Part shown: piece after piece, positions 1-7,673 of the stretch
Layout of the letters: every line of letters starts with the position of its first letter
Position numbering within the stretch: position 1 is the stretch's first letter
NCBI RefSeq assembly: GCF_002293435.1
Contig: NZ_DBDF01000081.1
Span: 1 to 33,153 of the forward strand
Direction of reading: 5' to 3'
DNA from: Bacteroides sp. UBA939
GTDB lineage: Bacteria; Bacteroidota; Bacteroidia; Bacteroidales; Bacteroidaceae
DNA: 33,153 nucleotides
Notes under the pieces: model-generated
Told to the model about the DNA's origin: nothing
The model's database searches: none
Seen by the model: the letters and a program-made list of their open reading frames with translations, nothing else
Position numbers and translations under genes: made by a program

Positions 1-22
1 AAGTTACTCCTGCTTATAGACT

Positions 23-124
23 CCTGAATTATGAATAATACAGGCTGATTACTGCCTGCCTGACTACTGCAGGCTAAAGCATGAATTATTCAGGCTAACT
101 CCTGCAGTATGAATAATACAGGCT
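23..124. repeat. Palindrome-containing CAGGCT repeat cluster
   Basis: Four copies of CAGGCT occur at 41, 70, 91 and 119. Two of them end a near-palindromic unit of the form CCTGnATTATnnATAATnCAGG (one at 23-44), and a related unit with TGAATTATTCAGG lies between. The same unit recurs in inverted orientation at 33098-33120. No gene is visible here. Function unknown; it behaves like a dispersed intergenic repeat. Confidence 0.6.
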
Positions 125-241
125 AAAGAAAAAGAAAAAATTTCTGCTGATGTTACTGCTGTTGTCGTTGATGATGATATTGCCGTCAATCAAACACTAA
201 GGCAATACTTTGAAATGGTGCTTAATCCCACCAAGAGGTAA
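113..241 (+). other. Open reading tail without a start (possible gene remnant)
   Basis: One frame stays open from 113 to a TAA at 239-241 and encodes a plausible C-terminus that ends YFEMVLNPTKR, but it has no start codon and runs upstream into the CAGGCT repeats, where stops interrupt it. It may be the decayed 3' end of a gene. I do not recognise the family, and it may be chance. Confidence 0.25.
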
Positions 242-265
242 AAGCCTTCATGGAGCATTGAAATC

Positions 266-375
266 CGTCTCGTGAGACGGAAAAATTTGTCTCGTGAGAC
301 GAAATTATTCATCTCACGAGGCGAAGAAAATCATCTCACGAGACGGATTTTTTCGTCTCATGGGATGGATTTATT
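266..375. repeat. Five-copy 22-bp tandem array (CGTCTC/GAGACG palindromes)
   Basis: Five consecutive 22-nt units start at 266, 288, 310, 332 and 354. Each has a 14-15-nt core close to CGTCTCGTGAGACGG, an inverted repeat, followed by an A/T-rich spacer of 7-8 nt. Several differences between units keep pairing through G-U wobbles. The same unit forms another five-copy array at 22039-22148. The array lies upstream of the argR promoter with no gene between, and nothing else is seen in 376-480. Confidence 0.85.
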
Positions 376-480
376 CTCAACCTGAGCATTTTTGTGATTT
401 TCTATTGTCTGAACCACGAAGGCAATATCTATCTCTATACCGAAGACCGTTTGGAATAAAAATACTAAAAAGCAGCTCTT

Positions 481-515
481 TTTGCATGTTATATTCAAAA
501 TAATACCTACTTTTG
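481..515 (+). promoter_or_regulatory. Probable argR promoter
   Basis: TACTTTTG at 508-515 matches the Bacteroides -7 box TAnnTTTG, and TTTG at 481-484 could be the -33 element. The spacer of 23 nt is longer than the usual 19-21. It lies 30 nt before the argR start and is the only promoter-like pair found in front of the arginine cluster. Confidence 0.5.
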
Positions 516-525
516 CACCGTTCTA

Positions 526-539
526 AGAATAATTATACA
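526..539. promoter_or_regulatory. ARG-box-like site upstream of argR
   Basis: AGAATAATTATACA matches TGAATAATTATTCA, a form of the classical ArgR box, at 12 of 14 positions. It lies between the -7 box and the argR start, where bound ArgR would block its own transcription. A second similar site precedes the next gene at 1071-1084. Assignment rests on the enterobacterial consensus, so it is tentative. Confidence 0.35.
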
Positions 540-544
540 AAAAG

Positions 545-1018
545 ATGAAGAAGAAATCCAATCGGTTAGATGCGATTAAGATGATTATCTCGGGCAAGGA
601 CGTTAGTTCGCAAGATGAACTGTTGCACGCCTTGAGTAAAGAAGGTTTTGAGCTGACACAAGCCACCTTATCTCGCGATTTAAAACATTTGAAAGTTGCC
701 AAAGCGGCGAACATGAACGGGAAATACGTATATGTATTGCCCAACAACATCATGTACAAGCGTACGAACGACCAGACTCCCAGTGAAATGCTGATGAACA
801 GCGGCTTCGTCTCCCTGCAATTCTCGGGCAACATTGCCGTTATCCGTACACGACCGGGTTACGCCAGCAGTATGGCTTATGACATTGATAACCGTGAATG
901 TCCGGCTATTCTGGGTACTATTGCCGGAGATGACACCATCATGTTGGTAGTTGACGAAGACGCTTCACCCAATGAAGTACGTGATTTCTTATCTCTGATT
1001 ATCCCGAACATTAAATAA
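545..1018 (+). CDS. argR: Arginine repressor ArgR
   Basis: 157 residues, the usual ArgR length. The N-terminal half has the winged-helix features of the family (ISSQDELLHAL-like helix, then QATLSRDLKHLKVAK as recognition helix). The C-terminal half carries the arginine-binding and oligomerisation signature GTIAGDDTIMLVV. In this family the hexamer binds ARG boxes with arginine as corepressor. It is the first gene of an arginine biosynthesis cluster (GNAT, argG, argC, argD follow on the same strand), which fits a local autoregulated repressor. The ATG at 545 is the first in frame and sits just after a promoter and a candidate ARG box. No anomaly is seen. Confidence 0.93.
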   Translation: MKKKSNRLDAIKMIISGKDVSSQDELLHALSKEGFELTQATLSRDLKHLKVAKAANMNGKYVYVLPNNIMYKRTNDQTPSEMLMNSGFVSLQFSGNIAVIRTRPGYASSMAYDIDNRECPAILGTIAGDDTIMLVVDEDASPNEVRDFLSLIIPNIK

Positions 1019-1070
1019 ATAGAGAACGAAAATGGAGAATCCGGATTGCGTTATGTATCATAACCGCAAT

Positions 1071-1084
1071 TGCATAATTATTCT
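1071..1084. promoter_or_regulatory. ARG-box-like site upstream of the GNAT gene
   Basis: TGCATAATTATTCT shares the ATAATTAT centre with the candidate site before argR and matches the ArgR box TGAATnnnnATTCA at 8 of 10 fixed positions. It lies 37 nt before the GNAT start. Just upstream, 1047-1067 holds a small inverted repeat around TTATG/CATAA. Tentative. Confidence 0.3.
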
Positions 1085-1120
1085 TCACCTTTAAATTACT
1101 AAATCAATCAAAAGAAAAAA

Positions 1121-1678
1121 ATGGATACCAAAAAAGTGGATGTGATGGTGGCTGACGCCTCTCACGAAATTTATGTGGATAAGATTTTGGATACCATCAG
1201 AGAAGCGGCCAAGGTACGTGGAACGGGCATCGCAGAGCGCACACATGAATATGTGGCGACGAAAATGAAAGAAGGAAAAGCGATTATCGCCTTGTGCGAT
1301 GACGAATTTGCAGGTTTCACCTACATCGAAAGCTGGGGTAACAAGCAATACGTCGCTACTTCCGGTTTGATTGTGCATCCCGACTTCCGCAGTACAGGAC
1401 TGGCAAAGCGCATAAAAATGGCATCTTTCCGTCTGGCGCGATTGCGATGGCCTAATGCCAAAGTATTCAGCCTCACCAGCGGAGCCGCCGTCATGAAGAT
1501 GAATACGGAACTGGGATACGTCCCCGTCACTTTCAATGAACTGACTGACGACGAGGCCTTCTGGAAAGGCTGCGAAGGGTGCATCAATCATGATATACTC
1601 GTGGCTAAGGAACGCAAGTTCTGCATTTGCACCGCAATGCTCTACGACCCGGCTCTGCATGAAGATGATAAAATTTAA
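1121..1678 (+). CDS. GNAT-family N-acyltransferase of the arginine cluster
   Basis: 185 residues with the GNAT pattern: a beta strand with IIALCDDEFAGFTYIE, then TSGLIVHPDFRSTGLAKRIK. The segment RSTGLAKR is the acyl-CoA pyrophosphate loop (R/Q-x-x-G-x-G/A type). The position between argR and argG suggests it acylates glutamate as the first step of arginine synthesis. Bacteroides uses N-succinylated intermediates (known from the B. fragilis succinylornithine carbamoyltransferase), so an N-succinylglutamate synthase role is a reasonable inference. The sequence itself proves only the acyltransferase fold. ATG at 1121 follows an A-rich tract; the gap after argR is 102 nt. Confidence 0.8.
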   Translation: MDTKKVDVMVADASHEIYVDKILDTIREAAKVRGTGIAERTHEYVATKMKEGKAIIALCDDEFAGFTYIESWGNKQYVATSGLIVHPDFRSTGLAKRIKMASFRLARLRWPNAKVFSLTSGAAVMKMNTELGYVPVTFNELTDDEAFWKGCEGCINHDILVAKERKFCICTAMLYDPALHEDDKI

Positions 1679-1685
1679 ATAATTG

Positions 1686-1770
1686 TGAATTTTAAATTAT
1701 GAATTATGAATTGACATGCGGCATAACAGCGCAGCCAATTCAAAATTCATAATTTACAATTCAAAATTCA
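1686..1770. repeat. AT-rich long inverted repeat before argG
   Basis: The left arm (1686-1713) and right arm (1736-1770) are imperfect inverted copies built from TTTTGAATTATGAAT-like words, around a GC-richer centre with GCGCAGCC. A second copy of this element lies at 2984-3076, so argG is bracketed by them. Such AATTATGAATT hairpins are common between Bacteroides genes. They could form an RNA stem or affect mRNA stability; no role is shown here. Confidence 0.7.
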
Positions 1771-1777
1771 AACAACT

Positions 1778-2983
1778 ATGGAACAAAAGAAAAAAGTAGT
1801 AGTCGCATTTAGCGGCGGTCTTGATACCTCATTTACGGTAATGTACCTTGCCAAAGAAAAAGGGTACGAAGTGTATGCGGCTTGTGCAAATACCGGCGGC
1901 TTCAGCCCCGAACAGCTGAAAACCAACGAAGAGAATGCCTACAAGCTGGGTGCTAAAGCATACGTCACCATCGACGTGACACAGGAATATTATGAGAAGA
2001 GTCTGAAATACATGGTGTACGGCAATGTATTGCGCAACGGAACTTATCCTATTTCCGTAAGCTCCGAACGTATATTCCAGGCGCTTGCCATAGCCCGCTA
2101 CGCAAATGAAATAGGTGCGGACGCCATTGCCCATGGTTCTACCGGTGCAGGCAACGACCAGATTCGTTTCGATATGACGTTCCTCGTATTGGCTCCCGGC
2201 GTTGAAATCATCACGCTGACCCGCGACATGGCGCTGACCCGTCAGGAAGAAATAGACTACTTGAACAAGCACGGCTTCTCTGCCGACTTCACCAAGCTGA
2301 AGTATTCCTATAACGTAGGTCTGTGGGGCACTTCCATCTGCGGCGGCGAAATTCTGGACTCTGCACAAGGCCTGCCCGAAACTGCTTACCTGAAGCACTG
2401 CACCAAAGAAGGCAGCGAGCAACTCCGCCTTACTTTCGAGAAAGGTGAACTGAAAGCCGTAAACGATGAAACGTTTGATGATCCCATCAAGGCCATTCAG
2501 AAAGTGGAAGAAATCGGAGCCGCTTACGGTATCGGTCGGGATATGCACATAGGTGATACGATTATCGGAATCAAAGGACGTGTAGGCTTCGAGGCTGCCG
2601 CTCCGATGCTGATTATCGGTGCGCACAAGTTCCTTGAGAAATATACGCTGAGCAAATGGCAGCAATACTGGAAAGACCAGGTTGCCAACTGGTACGGCAT
2701 GTTCTTGCACGAAAGCCAATACCTGGAACCGGTGATGCGTGACATTGAAGCCATGCTGGAGTCTTCGCAACGCAACGTGAACGGTACGGCGATTCTGGAA
2801 CTTCGCCCGTTAAGCTTCTCTACAGTGGGTATAGAATCAGAAGACGACCTTGTGAAAACCAAGTTCGGCGAATATGGTGAGATGCAGAAAGGCTGGACGG
2901 CAGAAGATGCCAAAGGCTTTATCAAGGTAACTTCTACTCCGCTGAGGGTATATTACAACAATCATAAAGACGAAGAAATCTGA
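1778..2983 (+). CDS. argG: Argininosuccinate synthase
   Basis: 401 residues, the normal length. The N-terminus has the ATP pyrophosphatase P-loop AFSGGLDTS, and the middle contains AHGSTGAGNDQIRFD, typical of the citrulline/aspartate-binding region. The enzyme joins citrulline and aspartate using ATP, the penultimate step of arginine synthesis, in the cytosol. It starts at the ATG at 1778 and is preceded and followed by AT-rich inverted repeats. Same strand as argR, the GNAT gene, argC and argD. argH, argB, argF and carAB are not in the window. Confidence 0.95.
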   Translation: MEQKKKVVVAFSGGLDTSFTVMYLAKEKGYEVYAACANTGGFSPEQLKTNEENAYKLGAKAYVTIDVTQEYYEKSLKYMVYGNVLRNGTYPISVSSERIFQALAIARYANEIGADAIAHGSTGAGNDQIRFDMTFLVLAPGVEIITLTRDMALTRQEEIDYLNKHGFSADFTKLKYSYNVGLWGTSICGGEILDSAQGLPETAYLKHCTKEGSEQLRLTFEKGELKAVNDETFDDPIKAIQKVEEIGAAYGIGRDMHIGDTIIGIKGRVGFEAAAPMLIIGAHKFLEKYTLSKWQQYWKDQVANWYGMFLHESQYLEPVMRDIEAMLESSQRNVNGTAILELRPLSFSTVGIESEDDLVKTKFGEYGEMQKGWTAEDAKGFIKVTSTPLRVYYNNHKDEEI

Positions 2984-3076
2984 TTTTGAATTATGAATTA
3001 TAAATTTTGAATTATGAATGGCTATGCAGCATGATTGCGCAGCCCAATTCATAATTCATAATTTATAATTCAAAAT
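2984..3076. repeat. AT-rich long inverted repeat after argG
   Basis: Starts directly after the argG stop. Left arm 2984-3020 and right arm 3045-3076 are mutually complementary over most of their length and consist of repeated TTTTGAATTATGAATTAT-like words. The centre contains ATGCAGCATGATTGCGCAGCC, very like the centre of the element at 1686-1770. It could form a strong intercistronic hairpin. Confidence 0.7.
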
Positions 3077-3090
3077 TAATTTATGCAGCT

Positions 3091-3285
3091 ATGGATAATA
3101 ACAAAAAACTTACGCGCTCGCGTAGCGACAAAATGTTGGCCGGTGTTTGTGGAGGACTGGCTGAATACTTCGGACTCGATTCGTCACTTGTACGTATCGG
3201 TTATGTTTTATTGAGCCTGTTTACCGCGTTTGCCGGCGTATTGGTATATATTATAATGTGGCTTATTGTACCGGAAAAAAGATAA
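3091..3285 (+). CDS. Small PspC-domain membrane protein
   Basis: 64 residues consisting of a single PspC domain: a basic start (LTRSRSDKMLAGVCGGLAEY with the GVCGGLAEYFG hallmark), then a hydrophobic helix around residues 35-58 ending MWLIVPEKR. Stand-alone PspC proteins are small inner-membrane proteins related to the phage-shock regulator. The partner and role here are unknown. It sits between argG and argC, only 7 nt before argC, so it is probably translated from the arginine transcript although no arginine-related function is known for the family. Confidence 0.85.
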   Translation: MDNNKKLTRSRSDKMLAGVCGGLAEYFGLDSSLVRIGYVLLSLFTAFAGVLVYIIMWLIVPEKR

Positions 3286-3292
3286 GTAGATT

Positions 3293-4261
3293 ATGATTAA
3301 AGTAGGAATCATCGGCGGAGCAGGATATACGGCAGGTGAATTGATACGCTTGCTGATTAATCATCCGGAAGCGGAAATCGTATTCATCAACAGCTCAAGC
3401 AATGCCGGTAACAAAATCACCGACGTACACGAAGGCTTGTACGGCGAAACAGACCTTGTCTTCACCGACGAGCTGCCTTTAGACGCAATCGACGTGTTAT
3501 TCTTCTGTACCGCCCACGGTGACACGAAGAAGTTTATAGATAGTCATAACCTCCCGGAAAACCTGAAGATTATCGACCTTTCTATGGACTACCGCATCAA
3601 GAGTGACGACCACGAATTCATCTACGGTCTGCCGGAGTTGAACCGCCGCGCCACCTGCAATGCGAAATATGTAGCCAATCCCGGATGCTTTGCCACCTGT
3701 ATCCAACTGGGCCTGCTGCCTCTTGCCAAACACCTGATGCTGAACGACAACATCATGGTGAACGCCATTACCGGCAGCACCGGTGCAGGCGTAAAGCCGG
3801 GTGCTACGAGCCACTTCAGTTGGCGCAACAACAATATGAGCGTTTACAAGGCTTTCGACCATCAACATGTGCCCGAAATCAAACAGTCGCTGGCGCAATT
3901 GCAGAACAGTTTCAATTCGGAGATTGATTTCATTCCTTACCGCGGTGACTTTGCGCGCGGTATCTTTGCCACCATTGTAGTGAAAACCAAAGTTGCATTG
4001 GATGAAATCCTCCGTATATACGAAGAATATTATGCCAAAGACTCCTTTGTGCATATTGTAGACAAGAATATCGACCTGAAACAAGTAGTGAACACCAACA
4101 AGTGCCTCCTCCATTTGGAGAAACACGGCGATAAACTGCTCATCATATCCTGCATAGACAACCTGCTGAAAGGCGCCAGCGGACAGGCGGTACATAATAT
4201 GAACCTGATGTTTAATTTGGAAGAAACCGTAGGGCTACGGTTGAAACCTTCCGCATTCTGA
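3293..4261 (+). CDS. argC: N-acyl-gamma-glutamyl-phosphate reductase
   Basis: 322 residues. The NADP-binding loop GIIGGAGYTAGELIR is at the N-terminus, the catalytic cysteine is Cys132 in ANPGCFATC, and the substrate-binding GSTGAGVKPGATSHF and HQHVPEI segments follow. ArgC reduces the acyl-glutamyl phosphate to the semialdehyde. In Bacteroides the acyl group is expected to be succinyl rather than acetyl (family knowledge, not readable here). It lies 7 nt after the PspC gene and 6 nt before argD, so these three are very likely co-translated. Confidence 0.94.
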   Translation: MIKVGIIGGAGYTAGELIRLLINHPEAEIVFINSSSNAGNKITDVHEGLYGETDLVFTDELPLDAIDVLFFCTAHGDTKKFIDSHNLPENLKIIDLSMDYRIKSDDHEFIYGLPELNRRATCNAKYVANPGCFATCIQLGLLPLAKHLMLNDNIMVNAITGSTGAGVKPGATSHFSWRNNNMSVYKAFDHQHVPEIKQSLAQLQNSFNSEIDFIPYRGDFARGIFATIVVKTKVALDEILRIYEEYYAKDSFVHIVDKNIDLKQVVNTNKCLLHLEKHGDKLLIISCIDNLLKGASGQAVHNMNLMFNLEETVGLRLKPSAF

Positions 4262-4267
4262 TAGAAA

Positions 4268-5389
4268 ATGAAACTATTCGATGTATATCCTCTCTTTGAC
4301 ATCAACATCGTCAAAGGGAAAGGTTGCCACGTATGGGATGAGAACGGCACGGAGTATCTTGACCTTTACGGCGGCCATGCCGTCATCTCCATCGGCCATG
4401 CGCACCCGCATTACGCGGAGATGATAAGCAAACAAGTTGCTACGTTGGGATTCTATTCCAATTCGGTAATCAACAAGTTGCAAGAAGAAGTTGCCGAACG
4501 CCTGGGAAAGGTATGCGGTTATGACGATTACTCCTTCTTCCTGATTAACAGCGGCGCCGAAGCGAATGAGAATGCATTGAAACTGGCTTCATTCTACAAC
4601 GGACGTACGCGCGTTATTTCTTTCAACAAATCATTCCATGGCCGTACTTCGCTTGCGGTAGAGGTAACCGATAATCCGAAAATCATTGCTCCCATCAACG
4701 CTTGCAAACACGTAACCTACCTGCCTTTGAACGATACGGAAGCCATGAAGGCTGAATTGGCAAAAGGAGATGTTTGCGCCGTGATTATTGAAGGTATTCA
4801 GGGCATAGGTGGTATTCACTTGCCTACGGACGAGTTCATGCATGCCTTGCGCGAAGCCTGTACTGCCCATAATACGGTGCTGATTTTGGATGAAATACAG
4901 AGCGGTTACGGACGTAGCGGTAAGTTCTTCGCCCACCAGTACAGCGGTATCAAGGCGGATATCATCACTGTTGCCAAAGGTATCGGCAACGGTTTCCCGT
5001 TGGCAGGTATGCTTATCAGTCCGATGTTTCCTGCAATATACGGGCAGTTGGGAACTACTTTCGGCGGTAATCACCTGGCATGTAGTGCAGCGCTTGCCGT
5101 ACTGGATGTGATAGAGCAGGAAAACCTCATTGAGAATGCCGCCAAAGTAGGCGATTACCTGATGGCGGAACTGGAGAAACTTCCTCAGATAAAGGAAGTC
5201 CGCGGACGCGGCCTGATGATTGGCCTTGAGTTTGAAGAGCCGATAAAAGAATTGCGCCAAAGGCTTCTGAAAGAGCAGCATGTATTTACAGGGGTCAGCG
5301 GCACAAACGTAATCCGTCTGTTACCGCCCCTCAGCCTCAGCATGGAGGAGGCTGGTGTATTCCTTGAACGTTTCAGGAAAATACTATAA
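4268..5389 (+). CDS. argD: Acetyl/succinylornithine aminotransferase
   Basis: 373 residues, class III PLP aminotransferase. Visible signatures are INSGAEANENALKLA (phosphate contact), SFHGRT, LILDEIQSGYGRSGKFF with Asp209 for the PLP ring, and Lys237 in TVAKGIGNGFPL as Schiff-base lysine. It converts the N-acyl-glutamate semialdehyde to N-acyl-ornithine with glutamate as donor. It is the last gene of the cluster, six nt after argC, and is followed 26 nt later by a strong intrinsic terminator. Confidence 0.94.
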   Translation: MKLFDVYPLFDINIVKGKGCHVWDENGTEYLDLYGGHAVISIGHAHPHYAEMISKQVATLGFYSNSVINKLQEEVAERLGKVCGYDDYSFFLINSGAEANENALKLASFYNGRTRVISFNKSFHGRTSLAVEVTDNPKIIAPINACKHVTYLPLNDTEAMKAELAKGDVCAVIIEGIQGIGGIHLPTDEFMHALREACTAHNTVLILDEIQSGYGRSGKFFAHQYSGIKADIITVAKGIGNGFPLAGMLISPMFPAIYGQLGTTFGGNHLACSAALAVLDVIEQENLIENAAKVGDYLMAELEKLPQIKEVRGRGLMIGLEFEEPIKELRQRLLKEQHVFTGVSGTNVIRLLPPLSLSMEEAGVFLERFRKIL

Positions 5390-5415
5390 AGAATTTGATA
5401 GATACTATAATAAGA

Positions 5416-5461
5416 AACAACCCTGTCGGTACTTCAAAAGTCCTGCAGGGTTGTTTTTTTT
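5416..5461 (+). terminator. Intrinsic terminator of the arginine cluster
   Basis: AACAACCCTG (5416-5425) pairs perfectly with CAGGGTTGTT (5446-5455) across a 20-nt loop and is followed by an unbroken T run to 5461. The opposite-strand zeta-toxin fragment ends exactly at this T run (stop at 5460-5462). Confidence 0.9.
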
Positions 5462-5899
5462 AGTATAAGATACTTTCCAGAATCGATTGTGCCCATTCCG
5501 GCACATCATGTCCACCTTCCATAACCCGATTAGCAATACGAGCAGCATTGATCGTGGGTGACGCTGTACAAACAAAAAACAAACGGATAAAAAAACCAGC
5601 TTCAATTGCTCTACGGATATAGTCAATCTTATCTTCTATAGATAAAACTGTCTCAAAAATCAGACTTTTACGTTCTACCAAACATTTTTCTCTTAGTTCT
5701 TCGCAGTATTTAACTGACTGCATAACAGCCTCTTTTGAGTTCCAGTCTCCAAATTGTTCCTGAGCAATAATATCCGGATTGATATAAACGGAGTCTTCCA
5801 TCCATTCATGATGGAGTATCTTTGAAGTTATAGACGTTTTACCGAAACCATTAGGACAGCTATTACAATAAGCACTGGTTTATGCACTAAATCAGTCAT
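5460..5899 (-). pseudogene. Zeta-toxin family kinase, frameshifted in the P-loop and shortened
   Basis: Reading down from the ATG at 5899, the frame gives KPVLIVIA and then hits a stop after one base is missing near 5856-5858. Restoring one base gives IAGPNGFGKTSITSKIL, a Walker A motif that joins in frame with the rest (MEDSVYINPDIIAQEQFGDW, FETVLS, GFFIRLFF). These are hallmarks of zeta-type toxins, P-loop kinases that in known cases phosphorylate UDP-GlcNAc. The protein also stops soon after GGHDVP, where I expect about 50 further residues, and ends at the argD terminator. An intact protein from 5801 would lack the P-loop. It overlaps the upstream small gene by 8 nt. Probably dead; a sequencing error could explain the single base but not the short end. 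Confidence 0.75.
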
Positions 5900-6134
5900 T
5901 ACTATTTTTATTACTATTTTTAAATTCCCTGATATTCATCCCCTTACGAGCCTCTGCCTCCCGCTGTACACGAACAGCATCCCTAATTTCCTGAAAGAAA
6001 ATTCTATGAGCCTCCTCTGACTTCTGCTTTGCTTCTTCTGCAACTTCTTTCATGAGTTGAGCCAACATTTCATCCGTAGGTTCCTCCATACTGGTCAGAC
6101 GATAAGAATTCATTTCATTTTCAGACATAATCAT
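5892..6134 (-). CDS. Small charged protein, probable partner of the zeta toxin
   Basis: 80 residues (78 if the second ATG is used), highly charged and helical: a TSMEEPTDEMLAQLMKEVAEEA stretch followed by a Lys/Arg/Glu-rich helix with VRVQREAEARKG. The gene ends inside the start of the zeta-toxin gene with an 8-nt overlap, the arrangement of a toxin-antitoxin pair. The residues do not let me assign an antitoxin family; the role is inferred from coupling. A good promoter lies at 6151-6182. It appears intact while its partner is broken. Confidence 0.6.
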   Translation of the reverse strand: MIMSENEMNSYRLTSMEEPTDEMLAQLMKEVAEEAKQKSEEAHRIFFQEIRDAVRVQREAEARKGMNIREFKNSNKNSND

Positions 6135-6150
6135 AATATATTTGGTCGAA

Positions 6151-6182
6151 CAAATATAATCATTCTACATGATATATAACAA
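6151..6182 (-). promoter_or_regulatory. Promoter of the zeta-toxin operon
   Basis: On the minus strand TATATTTG (6158-6151) matches the -7 box TAnnTTTG and TTG (6182-6180) inside TTTTG is the -33 element, with a spacer of 21 nt. It is 16 nt before the first start codon. Confidence 0.6.
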
Positions 6183-6256
6183 AATCAAGTTACCTTTTTG
6201 TGCACCAACCCATAAAAAACATTCATATTTGTTCCTTATATAGACGAAAAAATATC

Positions 6257-6264
6257 TACCTTTG
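6257..6264 (+). promoter_or_regulatory. Probable -7 box of the proC promoter
   Basis: TACCTTTG matches TAnnTTTG, 32 nt before the proC start. The nearest TTTG upstream (6228-6231) gives a spacer of 25 nt, so the -33 element is uncertain. Confidence 0.45.
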
Positions 6265-6296
6265 CTTTTCAATAACCCTTCTAATAACAAAATGAT

Positions 6297-7070
6297 ATGA
6301 AGATAGCAATTATCGGAGCAGGGAACATGGGTGGTTCCATTGCTCGCGGATTAGCAAAGGGAAGCATTGTCTCTGCTGCGGATATCACTGTGGCAGATCC
6401 TTCGAATGAAAGACTGGGTGAGTTACTCAAAGAATTCCCTGCCATACAAACTACTACAGTCAACCAAAATGCAGTTACAAACGCCGACTTAATTCTCTTC
6501 GCAGTGAAACCCTGGCTCATGAAGCAAGTGGTGCGCGAACTGAAATTGAAAAGCAAGCAAATACTCGTCTCCATCGCAGCCGGAATAGCCTTCGAAGAAC
6601 TGGCACACTATGTTGCCGAACCGGAAATGACCATGTTCCGCCTTGTACCGAATACCGCCATCAGCGAACTTGCCAGCATGACCCTCATCGCCAGCCGGAA
6701 CGCCACTCCTGGGCAGGAGCAACTGCTGGTGGATATCTTCAACGAGATGGGACTCTCCATGCTGGTTCCCGAAGAAAAGATAGCAGCCACTACCGCCCTC
6801 ACTTCCTGCGGCATCGCTTACGTATTAAAATACATTCAGGCAGCCATGCAAGCCGGTATCGAAATGGGCATATACCCCAAAGATGCCATGAAGATGGTGG
6901 CGCAATCCGTGAAGGGAGCTGCCGAACTGATACTGAACAACGACACGCACCCCAGTGTGGAAATTGATAAAGTATGCACCCCGGGCGGCATCACCATCAA
7001 AGGCATTAATGAACTGGAACACAGTGGATACACCTCCGCTATTATCCATGCAATGAAGGCGAGCAAATAG
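6297..7070 (+). CDS. proC: Pyrroline-5-carboxylate reductase
   Basis: 257 residues. The N-terminal Rossmann loop IAIIGAGNMGGSIARGL binds NAD(P)H, FAVKPW follows in the middle, and the C-terminal family signature is CTPGGITIKGINELEHSG. The enzyme makes proline from pyrroline-5-carboxylate, which is metabolically linked to the arginine/ornithine genes upstream. Of two ATGs, the one at 6292 is followed at once by a stop, so 6297 is the start. It heads a three-gene run with the XRE/cupin regulator and an acyl-CoA synthetase. Confidence 0.93.
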   Translation: MKIAIIGAGNMGGSIARGLAKGSIVSAADITVADPSNERLGELLKEFPAIQTTTVNQNAVTNADLILFAVKPWLMKQVVRELKLKSKQILVSIAAGIAFEELAHYVAEPEMTMFRLVPNTAISELASMTLIASRNATPGQEQLLVDIFNEMGLSMLVPEEKIAATTALTSCGIAYVLKYIQAAMQAGIEMGIYPKDAMKMVAQSVKGAAELILNNDTHPSVEIDKVCTPGGITIKGINELEHSGYTSAIIHAMKASK

Positions 7071-7103
7071 CAAAATTATTATTAACGAAATAAAAACAAT
7101 TAC

Positions 7104-7658
7104 ATGGACGAACAGATTAAACAAATTGCAGAACGTCTTCGCGGTCTACGCGATGTGCTGGAACTGACATCCGAGGACATTGCACGCGAATGTGATGTCT
7201 CTGCCGAAGAATATCGTCTTGCCGAGTCGGGAGAATATGATATTTCCGTGAGTATGCTGCAAAGAATCGCCCGCAGATATGGAGTGGCGCTTGATGCGTT
7301 GATGTTTGGCGAAGAGCCTAAAATGAGTACCTACTTCCTGACCCGCGCCGGTAAGGGAACGAGCATTGAGCGTACCAAAGCCTACAAATACCAGTCGCTT
7401 GCCGCAGGTTTCATCAATCGCAATGCCGACCCGTTTATCGTGACCGTTGAGCCTAAGCCCGACAGCGAACCGATACATTACAACAGCCACAACGGACAGG
7501 AGTTCAACCTCGTCCTCGAAGGCCGTATGATGGTTAGCATCGACGGAAAGGAACTCATACTCAACGAAGGAGACAGCCTGTACTTCAACTCCAAACTGCC
7601 CCACGGCATGAAAGCGTTGGACGGAAAAACAGTACGTTTCCTGGCAATTATCATGTAA
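7104..7658 (+). CDS. XRE-family regulator with C-terminal cupin domain
   Basis: 184 residues in two domains. Residues about 7-65 form a helix-turn-helix of the XRE type (LRDVLELTSEDIARECDVS, then SMLQRIARRYGV). Residues about 110-182 form a cupin barrel (HYNSHNGQEFNLVLEGRM, then LNEGDSLYFNSKLPHGMKA), with His and Glu positions able to bind a metal or small ligand. XRE-cupin proteins usually sense a metabolite and control adjacent genes. It begins 33 nt after proC and ends 15 nt before the acyl-CoA synthetase, so that enzyme is the likely target. Ligand unknown. Confidence 0.88.
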   Translation: MDEQIKQIAERLRGLRDVLELTSEDIARECDVSAEEYRLAESGEYDISVSMLQRIARRYGVALDALMFGEEPKMSTYFLTRAGKGTSIERTKAYKYQSLAAGFINRNADPFIVTVEPKPDSEPIHYNSHNGQEFNLVLEGRMMVSIDGKELILNEGDSLYFNSKLPHGMKALDGKTVRFLAIIM

Positions 7659-7673
7659 TTACTAAGAAGAATT

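Noticed and set aside
294..503. 69-codon frame overlapping the first CGTCTC array
   Set aside because: It starts inside the repeats and crosses the argR promoter; no recognisable protein features.
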